Below, piece after piece: positions 44,493 through 52,768 of a DNA stretch of 64,000 bases. The notes beneath the pieces were generated by a model that was not told where the DNA came from, did not search any database, and saw only the letters and a program-made list of their open reading frames with translations. The position numbers were made by a program, and so were the translations under genes. The first letter of the stretch is position 1; each line of letters opens with the position of its first letter. This DNA comes from a bacterium (GTDB lineage Bacteria > Krumholzibacteriota > Krumholzibacteriia > LZORAL124-64-63), in the NCBI GenBank assembly GCA_016703265.1, contig JADJCK010000001.1:124001-188000 (forward strand), written 5' to 3'.

Positions 44493-46523
44493 ATGTTCAA
44501 GTCTCTCTACTCCGGTGTATCGGGCCTCGGTGCCAACCTGACGAACCTGGACGTCATCGGCAACAACATTGCCAACAGCAACACTGTCGGGTTCAAGTCG
44601 GGGCGCGTCACGTTCAACGAGATGCTCACGCAGACCATGAAGTCCGCCAGCCGTCCCGTGAGCGGCGGCCTGGGCGGCACCAATCCGCAGCAGATCGGCC
44701 TGGGCACGATGGTGGGCAGCATCGACACCAACTTCAACCAGGGCAACTTCGAGACCACCGGCAAGAAGACCGACATCGCCATCCAGGGGCCGGGCTTCTT
44801 CGTGCTCAGTGACGGCACCAGCCGTGTCTACACGCGCGCCGGCGTGTTCGGCCTCGACAGCGAGAACCAGATGGTCAACCCGGCCACCGGCCTGCGCGTT
44901 CAGGGCCTGATGGCCGACACCACCGGCAACATCGTCGCCGGCCCGCTCGGCGACATCTTCATCGACCCCGCGCTCGTGGTGCCGGCCCAGCCGTCGAGCA
45001 CCGTGCAGTTGATGGGCAACCTCGACTCGGCCAGCGACGCCAAGGGCACCGTGCGCCAGAGCGGCAGCTTCCTGGTCGCGGCCGCCGGCACCGACCTGCT
45101 GAGCACCCTCAGCACGGCAACCGGTTCCAGCATGGCCCTGAGCCCCGGTACGCAGGTGCAGATCAACGGTCAGGCCGGAGGCAACGCCATCACCGCCGCG
45201 CCGGTGACGATCACCGAGGGCATGACGCTGCAGGACCTCGTCGCCGGCCTCAACGCGGCGCTGACGGCGGACAGCCAGCTGCTCACGCTGGCCGTCGCCG
45301 CCGACGGTTCGCTGACGGCGACCAATGCCGGCGGCATCGTCGAGAACCTCTCCATCTCCAACAGCAGCGGCGGCGGTACGCTGTTCTCCTTCGCGGGCTC
45401 GATTGCCGCTGCCGGCACCGGCTCCTCGACGGCGGCCCTGTCCTACGCCGACGAGACGGATCTCCTGGTCAACCTGCGCAATGCCGAGGGTGAACCTCTG
45501 GGCATCGACGTCACGGCGGGTGCGGTCGACCTGGCGGTCGGCGGCTCCGTCGGCGGCGATCCGGTCACCGGCCGGACGCTCTCGGTCGACGGCACGACCA
45601 CGCTGGCCGACCTGATGCAGGAGATCCAGTACTCACTCGGCATCAACACGAGCCCCGTCGAGATCAACGACACGGGCCGCATCGTGGTGCGCGGCGAAGT
45701 AGGCATGGACCAGGCCATCGGCGACGTGACTATCGCCCAGGTGGGCGCCGTGACCGACTTCGACGATGCCTTCGCATTCACCGAAACCCAGCAGGCCGAG
45801 GACCAGAAGACCTTCTCGATGTCGACGACGGTCTACGATTCGCTTGGCGCCGAGCATACGGTCAGCTTCAGCTTCGAGAAGGTGCCCGGCCAGAACGAAT
45901 GGATCTGGAACGCCGCCATGGAGGGCGGCGAGGACATCCTGTCGGGCGGCTCGGGCCGCATGCGGTTCTCCGAGGCCGGCGCCATCAGCAGCTTCACCTT
46001 CGACGACGGCAGCAGCGGGCTGCAGTTCCAGCCGCAGGCGACCGGCCTCGAGGGCGCTTCGAACGTGACGCTGGCCATCGATTACGGCGACATCGGCGCC
46101 CTGAACGGACTGACCCAGTTCGAGGGTTCCGGCACGCTGAAGTCCGTGGCCGACGGCTACGGAACCGGCACCCTGGTCGACTTCAACATCGACCAGAGCG
46201 GCCTGATCACCGGCGTTTTCTCCAACGACACCTCGCAGGCCATCGCCCAGATCGCGCTGGCGACGTTCTCGAACGCCGACGGCCTGACGCGTGAAGCCAA
46301 CAATACGTACCGGCGCAGCGGCAACTCGGGCGAGGCCGTCGAGGTCTTCGCCGGCTCCGGCAACGGGGTGTCGCTGGTGACGGGCGCCCTGGAGACGAGC
46401 AACGTGGACCTGGCGCGCGAGTTCACCAACCTGGTGGTCGCTCAGCGCGCCTTCCAGGCCAACAGCCGGGTCGTGACCACCGCCGACCAGGTGATGCAGG
46501 AACTGGTGAACCTGGTCAGGTAG
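44493..46523 (+). CDS. flgE: Flagellar hook protein FlgE
   Basis: The product is 676 aa, much longer than the enterobacterial hook protein (about 400). MFKSLYSGVSGLGANLTNLDVIGNNIANSNTVGFKSGRVTFNEML is the N terminus with the IANSNTVGFK motif; GPGFFVLSDGT and YTRAGVFGLD follow, and LTREANNTYRRSGNSGE, VTGALETSNVDLAREFTNLVVAQRAFQANSRVVTTADQVMQELVNLVR close the protein. The extra length lies in the middle (about 190-420), in Gly/Thr/Ala-rich surface domains with FlgE/flagellin-like ITEGMTLQDLVAGLNAAL repeats. GGGAGGAA precedes the ATG. Confidence 0.96.
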   Translation: MFKSLYSGVSGLGANLTNLDVIGNNIANSNTVGFKSGRVTFNEMLTQTMKSASRPVSGGLGGTNPQQIGLGTMVGSIDTNFNQGNFETTGKKTDIAIQGPGFFVLSDGTSRVYTRAGVFGLDSENQMVNPATGLRVQGLMADTTGNIVAGPLGDIFIDPALVVPAQPSSTVQLMGNLDSASDAKGTVRQSGSFLVAAAGTDLLSTLSTATGSSMALSPGTQVQINGQAGGNAITAAPVTITEGMTLQDLVAGLNAALTADSQLLTLAVAADGSLTATNAGGIVENLSISNSSGGGTLFSFAGSIAAAGTGSSTAALSYADETDLLVNLRNAEGEPLGIDVTAGAVDLAVGGSVGGDPVTGRTLSVDGTTTLADLMQEIQYSLGINTSPVEINDTGRIVVRGEVGMDQAIGDVTIAQVGAVTDFDDAFAFTETQQAEDQKTFSMSTTVYDSLGAEHTVSFSFEKVPGQNEWIWNAAMEGGEDILSGGSGRMRFSEAGAISSFTFDDGSSGLQFQPQATGLEGASNVTLAIDYGDIGALNGLTQFEGSGTLKSVADGYGTGTLVDFNIDQSGLITGVFSNDTSQAIAQIALATFSNADGLTREANNTYRRSGNSGEAVEVFAGSGNGVSLVTGALETSNVDLAREFTNLVVAQRAFQANSRVVTTADQVMQELVNLVR

Positions 46524-46553
46524 TCCGGTCCGGCAACCTGGTCCTGAATGCCG

Positions 46554-46590
46554 GACGCCGCCGGACTTCCTGAGGGGAGCCGGCGGCGTC
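46554..46590 (+). other. Perfect 11-pair hairpin between flgE and flbD
   Basis: GACGCCGCCGG (46554-46564) and CCGGCGGCGTC (46580-46590) with a 15-base loop. It is not followed by T residues. Position after the most highly expressed structural gene suggests mRNA 3'-end protection or partial termination. Confidence 0.45.
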
Positions 46591-46612
46591 ACGGCCCATG
46601 GGAGCAACGCAA

Positions 46613-46828
46613 ATGGTCAAACTGACGAAAATCGACGGCGAGAAGCTGGTGGTCAACGCCGAGCTGATCGAATCCGTCAACTGCGGCACGGACACCCTGG
46701 TCTCCCTGACGAGCGGCCGCAAGCTCATCGTCCGCGAGACGCCCGACGAGGTGGTGCAGCTTGTCCTCGACTACCGGGTCCTTGTGATGCGCCAGGTGTC
46801 CTTCGCCGGTGCCGCCACGGGCGCCTGA
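46613..46828 (+). CDS. flbD: FlbD/SwrD family flagellar protein
   Basis: The product is 71 aa. MVKLTKIDGEKLVVNAELIESVNCGTDTLVSLTSGRKLIVRETPDEVVQLVLDY is a complete match to the short FlbD family (M-I/V-x-LT-x-[LI]-xG, N-x-x-LIE, TLV-LT-G-K-x-[IV]-V-x-E). In Bacillus the homologue SwrD raises stator torque. It usually lies between flgE and motA; here motA and motB are missing and fliL is next. ATG at 46613 with GGGAG upstream is preferred to the ATG at 46598. Confidence 0.9.
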   Translation: MVKLTKIDGEKLVVNAELIESVNCGTDTLVSLTSGRKLIVRETPDEVVQLVLDYRVLVMRQVSFAGAATGA

Positions 46829-47040
46829 GCCGTCGCGGCTGGCACGAATATTTCAAATCCGACACCTTGCCGGAAGGCAGGACCTTCGCAAGGCGTCCAA
46901 TGGCGGCGTGGCGGGGCGCGGCCTGAAGGCAGGTGCCCGGAAATCCGGCGGTGCGGCCAGTTTGCATCCTGAGGACAATCTGGCGGGCCGAAGCCGGACC
47001 AGCGCACGAACCCCCGCTGACCGGGGAAGGAGCCGAAGAG

Positions 47041-47688
47041 ATGGCCGAGAACAAGAAGGACGCGGAGCAGGAGAAGGCGGCGCCGAAGGCCAAGGGCAAG
47101 CCGAACCTGCTGGAGAACAAGGCCCTGGTGCTGGGCATCATCGTGATCGTCCAGGCCGTGGTGGCCATCGGCCTGACGCAGTTCGTGATCGTGCCCCGGC
47201 TCGGGGTCGGCGCCGCCGCCGCCGGGGGCGAGGCCGTGGCCGACGCCCATGGCGAGAAGCCCGCCGCCGAAGGCAAGCACGGCGAGGAAGCCAAGGGCGA
47301 GAAGAAGGAAAAGAAGGAAAAGAAGAGCGAAAAGAAGGGCGGCCACGGCGGCGGCGGCGGCGAGGCCGGCGCGGAAGGCGAAGGCGGCAACCTGGCCGAC
47401 CTGCAGGAGATCATCGTGACGCTGGCCGGCGACTCGGCCCGCCCGCGCTACCTGCGCATCGCCGTCAACCTCGAGATGGCCGACCCGGAATTCGTGCCCC
47501 TGGTCGTCGGCAGGCGCCCGCAGGTGCGGGACGCCGTCATCATGACCCTTTCGGACAAGACGCCGGCGATGCTGAGCACACCTGACGGCAAGAAGCGCCT
47601 CCGCGAGGAGATCTTCCGGCGCGCCTCCGAGCAGCTGCCGGAAGGCGCGCTCCTCAACGTGTATTTCTCCGACCTCGTCGTCCAGTAG
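47041..47688 (+). CDS. fliL: Flagellar basal body-associated protein FliL
   Basis: The product is 215 aa. A Lys/Glu-rich cytoplasmic start is followed by one membrane helix (ALVLGIIVIVQAVVAIGLTQFVIVP), an unusual charged linker (about 65-115, repeated EKKEKK and a run of Gly) and the periplasmic FliL domain (RPRYLRIAVNLEMADPEFVPLVVGRRPQVRDAVIMTLSDKTPAMLSTPDGKKRLREEIFRRASEQL). FliL surrounds the stator. The stator genes that normally precede it are absent. The 212 bp upstream hold no convincing promoter; GGGGAAGGAG precedes the ATG. Confidence 0.92.
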   Translation: MAENKKDAEQEKAAPKAKGKPNLLENKALVLGIIVIVQAVVAIGLTQFVIVPRLGVGAAAAGGEAVADAHGEKPAAEGKHGEEAKGEKKEKKEKKSEKKGGHGGGGGEAGAEGEGGNLADLQEIIVTLAGDSARPRYLRIAVNLEMADPEFVPLVVGRRPQVRDAVIMTLSDKTPAMLSTPDGKKRLREEIFRRASEQLPEGALLNVYFSDLVVQ

Positions 47689-47708
47689 CAGACACGGAGC
47701 AGAAGACC

Positions 47709-48740
47709 ATGGCGCGCCAGGGCAGCAACAACGACGACTCCCGGGACCTCGACGCCGCGATCGACGCGGCCGAGAGCATGGCCGGCGTTGTCGACGGGGC
47801 GGGCGGCCTGGACCTCGAGGAGGTCCTGCGCGCGGGTCCGGACGAGGGCGGCAGCGACCGCGGGCCGCGGCGCTACGATTTCTACCGCCCGCACAACATC
47901 TCCCGCACCTTCGAGCACAACCTGCAGGCGGTGGCCGACGGGTTCGCCAAGATGGGTTCGATCGACTTCACCAGCCTGCTGCGCATGAGCGTGCAGATCG
48001 ACTACAAGGGCCTTCGGCAGTGCACGTTCGGCGAGTATGTCTCCGAATTGCCGAACCCCACCTGCGTGTCGCTGGTGACGATGTCGCCGCTGAAGGGCTA
48101 CGCCCTGGTCCATGTGGACCTGGGGCTCGGCTTCGTGTTCATGAAGAAGCTGATGGGCGGGATCCCCGACGCCGAGGACTCGGTGCGGGAATTCACGGAA
48201 ATCGAGCGCGGGATCAACGCCGGCATGATCGAGCGGTTCCTCGACCTGCTGCGGCGCTCGGCCACCAAGTTCATGAAGATGGAACCGTCGTTCGTCTCGC
48301 TCGAGAACAACGCGAATTACCTGAGCGGCATCAACGACGGCGAGTCGCTGATCATCCTCAAGTTCCAGTTCCGCCTCGATACCGTGGAAGGCCCGGTCCA
48401 GATCGCCATCCCGCAGTCGGCTTTCGGCCCCGTGCGCGACGTCTTCGATCCGCGCGACGCGCTCGAGATGCGCACGGCGCCCGAACTGCGCGACGACCGG
48501 CGGAAGATCCTGGACATGGTCCGTTCGACCAGCAGCGAGCTGGTCGTGGTGCTTGGCGAAGTCGAGATGAACCTCGAGGAAGTGATGAAGCTGGTCCCCG
48601 GCGATATCCTGCACCTGCCGCAGTCGGTGAACGGGCCGCTGCGGGTGCGTATCGAGGGCCAGACCGCGTGGCTGGGCGAGGCGGGGCGCCTCGGCCAGAA
48701 GCGCGCCGTGAAATTGACCCGACAGCTGACCAAGGAGTAG
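47709..48740 (+). CDS. fliM: Flagellar motor switch protein FliM
   Basis: The product is 343 aa. YDFYRPHNISRTFEHNLQAVADGFAKMGSIDFTSLLRMSVQI begins the CheC-like middle domain, with KLMGGIPDAEDSVREFTEIERGINAGMIERFLDLLRRS as the FliM signature; the C-terminal SpoA domain has VVLGEVEMNLEEVMKLVPGDILHLPQSVNGPLRVRIEG. The first 45 residues (RDLDAAIDAAESMAGVVDGAGG) do not contain the usual LSQxEIDxLL CheY-binding motif. It forms the C-ring with FliG and FliN. Confidence 0.94.
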   Translation: MARQGSNNDDSRDLDAAIDAAESMAGVVDGAGGLDLEEVLRAGPDEGGSDRGPRRYDFYRPHNISRTFEHNLQAVADGFAKMGSIDFTSLLRMSVQIDYKGLRQCTFGEYVSELPNPTCVSLVTMSPLKGYALVHVDLGLGFVFMKKLMGGIPDAEDSVREFTEIERGINAGMIERFLDLLRRSATKFMKMEPSFVSLENNANYLSGINDGESLIILKFQFRLDTVEGPVQIAIPQSAFGPVRDVFDPRDALEMRTAPELRDDRRKILDMVRSTSSELVVVLGEVEMNLEEVMKLVPGDILHLPQSVNGPLRVRIEGQTAWLGEAGRLGQKRAVKLTRQLTKE

Positions 48741-48746
48741 CGCCTC

Positions 48747-49106
48747 ATGAGCAGCGAGGACACGAACCGGCGCGGCGGCGCGGCGGTGACCGGCGACGAC
48801 GAATCCAGTGCCCTGATCGCCGACCTGGGCGAGGACCTGGTGGGCGCCGCCAACCTGGACCTCCTGTTGGACGTCAACCTGCAGATCTCGGTCGAACTCG
48901 GCCGGGCCAGGTTGAAGTTCCGCGACGTCCTCAACCTGTCGTCCGGCTCGGTCGTCGAGCTGGGCAGGCAGACGAGCGAACCGGTCGACATCATGGTCAA
49001 CGGGGCCCTGCTGGCCAGCGGCGAAGTCGTTGTCATCGATGACCATTTCGCCGTTCGCATCACAAAGCTCCTGAACCGCGTCGAACGCCTGAAGAGGGTC
49101 CTGTGA
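48747..49106 (+). CDS. fliN: Flagellar motor switch protein FliN
   Basis: The product is 119 aa. LDLLLDVNLQISVELGRARLKFRDVLNLSSGSVVELGRQTSEPVDIMVNGALLASGEVVVIDDHFAVRITKLLNR is a full SpoA/FliN domain with the invariant DIMVNG, and the first 40 residues are acidic and disordered. It forms the base of the C-ring. It follows fliM by 6 bp and overlaps fliO. Confidence 0.96.
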   Translation: MSSEDTNRRGGAAVTGDDESSALIADLGEDLVGAANLDLLLDVNLQISVELGRARLKFRDVLNLSSGSVVELGRQTSEPVDIMVNGALLASGEVVVIDDHFAVRITKLLNRVERLKRVL

Positions 49107-49522
49107 TGATGCCGCACTTCCTGGCTGCCATCGCGCCCGGCGCCCTCGAGACCGCTTCGCTCGGCGGCGGCTCGTGGTGGCGCGTCATGGGCGGCCTGGC
49201 CGTCGTCTTCGGGCTGCTGTTCCTCTGCCTGAAGCTGCTCACCCGCTACGGCAAGCGCACGGGCGCCGCCCAGGCCCGCCTGCTGACGGTGTGGCACCTC
49301 GGCCCGCGGCGCGAGATCCAGGTGCTGCGGCTGGGGGACGCCGTCTCCTACGTCTACCGCCACGAGAACGCGATGGTGATGCTGAAGCAGGAGGCCTGGG
49401 ACGAGTACCGTCGCCAGTACGGGGACGCGGCAACCGGGCCCGTGCCGGGAGCGACGATCCCGCCGGCCTTCGCGCGCCTGTTCAACCCGCTCACCGCGCG
49501 TCTGAACCGCCCCGGCGCCTGA
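49106..49522 (+). CDS. fliO: Flagellar biosynthesis protein FliO
   Basis: The product is 138 aa. One membrane helix (WWRVMGGLAVVFGLLFLCLKLL, about 24-45) is followed by a basic cytoplasmic domain with LLTVWHLGPRREIQVLRLGDAVSYVYRHENAMVMLKQ, the FliO pattern. It stabilises FliP during export-gate assembly. ATG at 49106 overlaps the fliN stop (TGATG) and has GAGGG seven bases upstream; GTG at 49103 or ATG at 49109 are near equivalents. Confidence 0.87.
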   Translation: MMPHFLAAIAPGALETASLGGGSWWRVMGGLAVVFGLLFLCLKLLTRYGKRTGAAQARLLTVWHLGPRREIQVLRLGDAVSYVYRHENAMVMLKQEAWDEYRRQYGDAATGPVPGATIPPAFARLFNPLTARLNRPGA

Positions 49523-49649
49523 CCAGAATATGGCCGCCTGGCTGACGGGGCCCCGGCGACGGTGGCCCCGGAAGCGCCTCCCGCCGCCCGCCCGATTTCG
49601 CAACTTCCTTTTCGACAAGATGTTAGCAGCCCGCCGGGAAGGCCCCGAC

Positions 49650-49665
49650 TGGCACGCCCGTTGCG
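49650..49665 (+). promoter_or_regulatory. Sigma54 promoter of fliP-fliQ-fliR-flhB-flhA-flhF
   Basis: TGGCACG, four bases, TTGCG: GG 49651-49652 and GC 49663-49664, 10 apart; only the last base differs from TGGCACG-N4-TTGCW. Start predicted near 49676, 27 nt before the fliP ATG. The 180-bp gap between fliO and fliP contains nothing else. Confidence 0.78.
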
Positions 49666-49702
49666 GTACCTCAGCGGCAGTCACCGCTCGGTGGGCGGGA
49701 CC

Positions 49703-50578
49703 ATGCCGGAAACGGGGAACCGCTTGTCGCATCTCGACTCACTGCTCCGACCGCTGGCCGCCGCACCGCACGGGGCCGGCCCGCGCCGGCTGGTCCGGGT
49801 CGTCCACCTGGTGCTCCTGCTGGCGCTCCTGGCCGGCCTGGCGGCCCCGGCCCTGGCCGCCGCGCCGATCGCGCCCATCCGCGGGGCCAATACCGCGCCT
49901 CCTTCGTCGCCGACGCTGACCCTCAAGCTCGAGGGCGCAGACGGCCCGAAGTCGATGGATTCGGCCCTGAAGATCGTCATCCTGATGACGGTCCTCTCGC
50001 TGGCGCCGGCCATCCTCATGCTGCTGACCAGCTTCACGCGCATCGTGATCGTGCTGGGCTTCCTGCGCCAGGCCATCGGCGCCAACCAGGCGCCGGCCAA
50101 CCAGATCCTCGTCGGCCTGGCCGTGTTCCTGACCATGGTCGTGATGGCGCCGACCTTCACGCGCATCAACACCGATGCGGTGCAGCCGCTGCTCAACGAG
50201 CAGATCGGGCAGCGCGAGGCCTTCGAGAAGGCCCAGGTGCCGCTGAAGGAGTTCATGCTGCGCCAGGTGCGCGAGAAGGACATCGCGCTGTTCCTCGACC
50301 TGACGCAGACCCCGGTGCCCGGCAGCCCCGAGGAACTGCCGATGCTGGTCGTCGTGCCCGCCTTCGTCATCGGCGAACTCAAGACGGCGTTCCAGATGGG
50401 CTTCGTGCTCTTCATGCCCTTCCTCATCATCGACATGGTGGTCGCCTCGGTCCTCATGTCGATGGGTATGATGATGCTGCCGCCGGTGCTCATCAGCCTT
50501 CCCTTCAAGATCCTCCTGTTCGTGCTCGTTGACGGCTGGTTCCTGGTCGTCAAGTCGCTCGTGCAGGCGTTCCAGTAG
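49703..50578 (+). CDS. fliP: Flagellar export gate protein FliP
   Basis: The product is 291 aa. A signal peptide (LVLLLALLAGLAAPALAA) precedes the core: ALKIVILMTVLSLAPAILMLLTSFTRIVIVLGFLRQAIGANQAPANQILVGLAVFLTMVVMAP and the C-terminal FQMGFVLFMPFLIIDMVVASVLMSMGMMMLPPVLISLPFKILLFVLVDGW, an almost invariant FliP stretch. It forms the export gate with FliQ and FliR. ATG at 49703 starts the signal peptide; the longer frame from 49562 is not supported. Confidence 0.97.
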   Translation: MPETGNRLSHLDSLLRPLAAAPHGAGPRRLVRVVHLVLLLALLAGLAAPALAAAPIAPIRGANTAPPSSPTLTLKLEGADGPKSMDSALKIVILMTVLSLAPAILMLLTSFTRIVIVLGFLRQAIGANQAPANQILVGLAVFLTMVVMAPTFTRINTDAVQPLLNEQIGQREAFEKAQVPLKEFMLRQVREKDIALFLDLTQTPVPGSPEELPMLVVVPAFVIGELKTAFQMGFVLFMPFLIIDMVVASVLMSMGMMMLPPVLISLPFKILLFVLVDGWFLVVKSLVQAFQ

Positions 50579-50595
50579 CCGCGGAAAGGACAGCC

Positions 50596-50859
50596 ATGAC
50601 CCCGGAGAGCGTGGTCGAGATCGGACAATACGCAATGAAGACGGTGGTGCTGGTGGCGGGCCCGATGCTGCTGGCCGGCATGGTCGTCGGCCTGGTCATC
50701 AGCATCTTCCAGGCGGCGACCCAGATCAACGAGATGACCATGACCTTCGTGCCGAAGATCCTGGCCGTCTTCGTCGTGCTGATCATCACCCTGCCCTGGA
50801 CGATCCAGCAGATGACGGCCTTCACCGAGGCGATGTTCAACCGCATCGCCAACATGTAG
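50596..50859 (+). CDS. fliQ: Flagellar export gate protein FliQ
   Basis: The product is 87 aa, with two membrane helices (TVVLVAGPMLLAGMVVGLVISIFQAATQINEMTMTFVPKILAVFVVLIIT). FQAATQINEMTMTFVPKI is the FliQ signature. GAAAGGA precedes the ATG. It lies between fliP and fliR. Confidence 0.96.
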   Translation: MTPESVVEIGQYAMKTVVLVAGPMLLAGMVVGLVISIFQAATQINEMTMTFVPKILAVFVVLIITLPWTIQQMTAFTEAMFNRIANM

Positions 50860-50867
50860 GGGGCCCG

Positions 50868-51650
50868 GTGGTCTTCGAGCTCGACATCACCCTGCTGGCC
50901 GTGACCTTCGCGTTGACCGTCCGGTTCGCCGTGCTGGCCGCGACGCTGCCCATGCTCGACGTCAAGGCAGTGCCTGCGATCTGGCGCTTCGGGCTGGCCG
51001 TCACGCTGGCGGCGGCCCTGGCGCCGGCGGTGGCTCTCTCCGTCCCGCCGGGCGCAATCACGCTGGCCTGGCGCCCGTTCGTGACGGAGGCCTTCCGCTC
51101 GCTGGTCATCGGCATGATGCTCGGCTTCACGCTGAACCTCGTCTTCGTCGCCGTCCGCTTCGCCGGCGACGTGGCGGGCATGCAGATCGGCTTCTCGATC
51201 GTGAATGCCTTCGATCCCATGACCAACAGCCAGATCTCGGTCATCTCGCAGTTCTACCACCTGCTGGCGGTGCTGCTCTTCTTCGCCACCGGCGCGCACC
51301 TGGTGCTGATCTCGGCGATGTTCCAGTCCTGCCTGGCGCTGCCTCCGTTCGGCGGCGGCGACCTGACGGGTGGAGCCTGGCACCTGCTGCGCGAGTTCAG
51401 TTCGGTATTCGTGATGGGCCTGCGCATCGCGGCGCCGATCGTCATCGTCCTGCTCCTGATCAGCGCGGCCATGGGCGTCATCGTCAAGACGGTGCCCCAG
51501 TTGAACGTGCTGGTGGTCGGCTTCCCGATCAAGATCGGGGTCGGCCTCATCACGCTCGGCGCCTCGCTCATGTTCTTCAAGCAGGTGGTCACCGGGATGT
51601 TCGCCGGCATGCCCGACCAGCTTGCCCGGACACTCGCTGCCATGCAATAG
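50868..51650 (+). CDS. fliR: Flagellar export gate protein FliR
   Basis: The product is 260 aa with about six membrane helices, including FRSLVIGMMLGFTLNLVFVAVRFAGDVAGMQIGFSIVNAFDPMTNSQISVISQFYHLLAVLLFFATGAHLVLISA and APIVIVLLLISAAMGVIVKTVPQLNVLVVGFPIKIGVGLITL, both strongly conserved in FliR. GTG at 50868 is chosen because AGGGGG lies 5 bases upstream and the first helix follows directly. Confidence 0.95.
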   Translation: MVFELDITLLAVTFALTVRFAVLAATLPMLDVKAVPAIWRFGLAVTLAAALAPAVALSVPPGAITLAWRPFVTEAFRSLVIGMMLGFTLNLVFVAVRFAGDVAGMQIGFSIVNAFDPMTNSQISVISQFYHLLAVLLFFATGAHLVLISAMFQSCLALPPFGGGDLTGGAWHLLREFSSVFVMGLRIAAPIVIVLLLISAAMGVIVKTVPQLNVLVVGFPIKIGVGLITLGASLMFFKQVVTGMFAGMPDQLARTLAAMQ

Positions 51651-51689
51651 GGTTGGTTCAGCGGCACCGCGCCGCAGGGGAGGTGAGCA

Positions 51690-52751
51690 ATGTCCGACAG
51701 CGGAACCGGGGAACGCACAGAAAAAGCGACAGGTAAACGGCGCGACGAAGCGCGCGAGAAGGGGACCGTACCCAAGAGCCAGGAAGTTAGCAGCGCTGTC
51801 GTGCTCATTGCCGGCATGACCCTCCTGGTGGCCAGCTCCGGATTCATGGCCAACAAGATCTGCGAAACGACCGGCTACATGCTCGGGCAGGCCCATATCC
51901 TGGGGCCGATCAACGTCTATGCAGCCAGTGAACTCATCGAGGGTTCGTTCTGGCCGATCGCCGGCGCCCTGGCGCCGCTGATCCTCGGCATCCTCATCGC
52001 CTCGATCTGGGGCAACGTGGCCCAGTTCGGCTTCAAGTTCACGCCGAAGGCCATGGGCCTGCAGTTCGACCGGCTGAACCCCGTCTCGGGCATGCAGAAA
52101 TTCTTCAAGATGACGGCGTTCTTCGAACTGGGGAAGAACTTCCTGAAGATCGTGCTCGTGAGCATCCTGGCCTGGACCACGATCAGCGGGCTCATGGACA
52201 CGATCGTCGGATCGTCGCTCCTGTCGCTGCCGGCCGTCGTGGCGACGGGCAAGGCCGCCTTCATCAAGGTGGTGGCGAAGCTTCTGGCGTTCTGCGCCGT
52301 GCTGGCCCTGGGCGACTGGTTCTGGCAGAAATGGCGCTATGAGGAAAACCTCAAGATGTCCAAGTACGAGGTCAAGCAGGAGGCCAAGGACTACGACGGC
52401 GACCCGCAGATCAAGGCCAGGATCCGCGGCATGCAGTACGAGGCGTTCCGCAAGCGGATGATCGCCGCCGTACCGACTGCCGACGTGGTGGTCACTAACC
52501 CGACGCATTTCGCCGTGGCGCTCAAATACGAGCCAGGTTCCCCGGCGCCGAAGGTCGTGGCCAAGGGCCAGGACCACCTCGCAGGCATCATCCGCAAGCT
52601 TGCGCGCGAGAACCGCGTGCCGGTCATCGAGAACAAGCCGTTGGCGCGGGCATTGCATGCGCAAGTCGAAGTGGGGCACTACGTCCCCGAAAGCCTCTTC
52701 CAGGCCGTGGCCGAAGTGCTGGCCTACGTGTACCGCTTGAAGCGGTCCTGA
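51690..52751 (+). CDS. flhB: Flagellar export switch protein FlhB
   Basis: The product is 353 aa. GERTEKATGKRRDEAREKGTVPKSQEVSSAVVLIAG opens FlhB; four membrane helices follow. The cytoplasmic domain has the self-cleavage site N270-P271-T272-H273 in VVVTNPTHFAVALKYEPG, then VVAKGQDHLAGIIRKLARENRVPVIENKPLARALHAQVEVGHYVPESLFQAVAEVLAYVYRL. Cleavage there switches export from rod/hook to filament substrates, triggered by FliK. GGGAGGTGAG precedes the ATG. Confidence 0.97.
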   Translation: MSDSGTGERTEKATGKRRDEAREKGTVPKSQEVSSAVVLIAGMTLLVASSGFMANKICETTGYMLGQAHILGPINVYAASELIEGSFWPIAGALAPLILGILIASIWGNVAQFGFKFTPKAMGLQFDRLNPVSGMQKFFKMTAFFELGKNFLKIVLVSILAWTTISGLMDTIVGSSLLSLPAVVATGKAAFIKVVAKLLAFCAVLALGDWFWQKWRYEENLKMSKYEVKQEAKDYDGDPQIKARIRGMQYEAFRKRMIAAVPTADVVVTNPTHFAVALKYEPGSPAPKVVAKGQDHLAGIIRKLARENRVPVIENKPLARALHAQVEVGHYVPESLFQAVAEVLAYVYRLKRS

Positions 52752-52768
52752 CCGCGAAGGGATAGTGC

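Noticed and set aside
46840..46856. TGGCACGAATATTTC upstream of fliL as a sigma54 promoter
   Set aside because: The -24 box is perfect, but the -12 position has TC instead of GC, and it lies 185 bp from the start codon.
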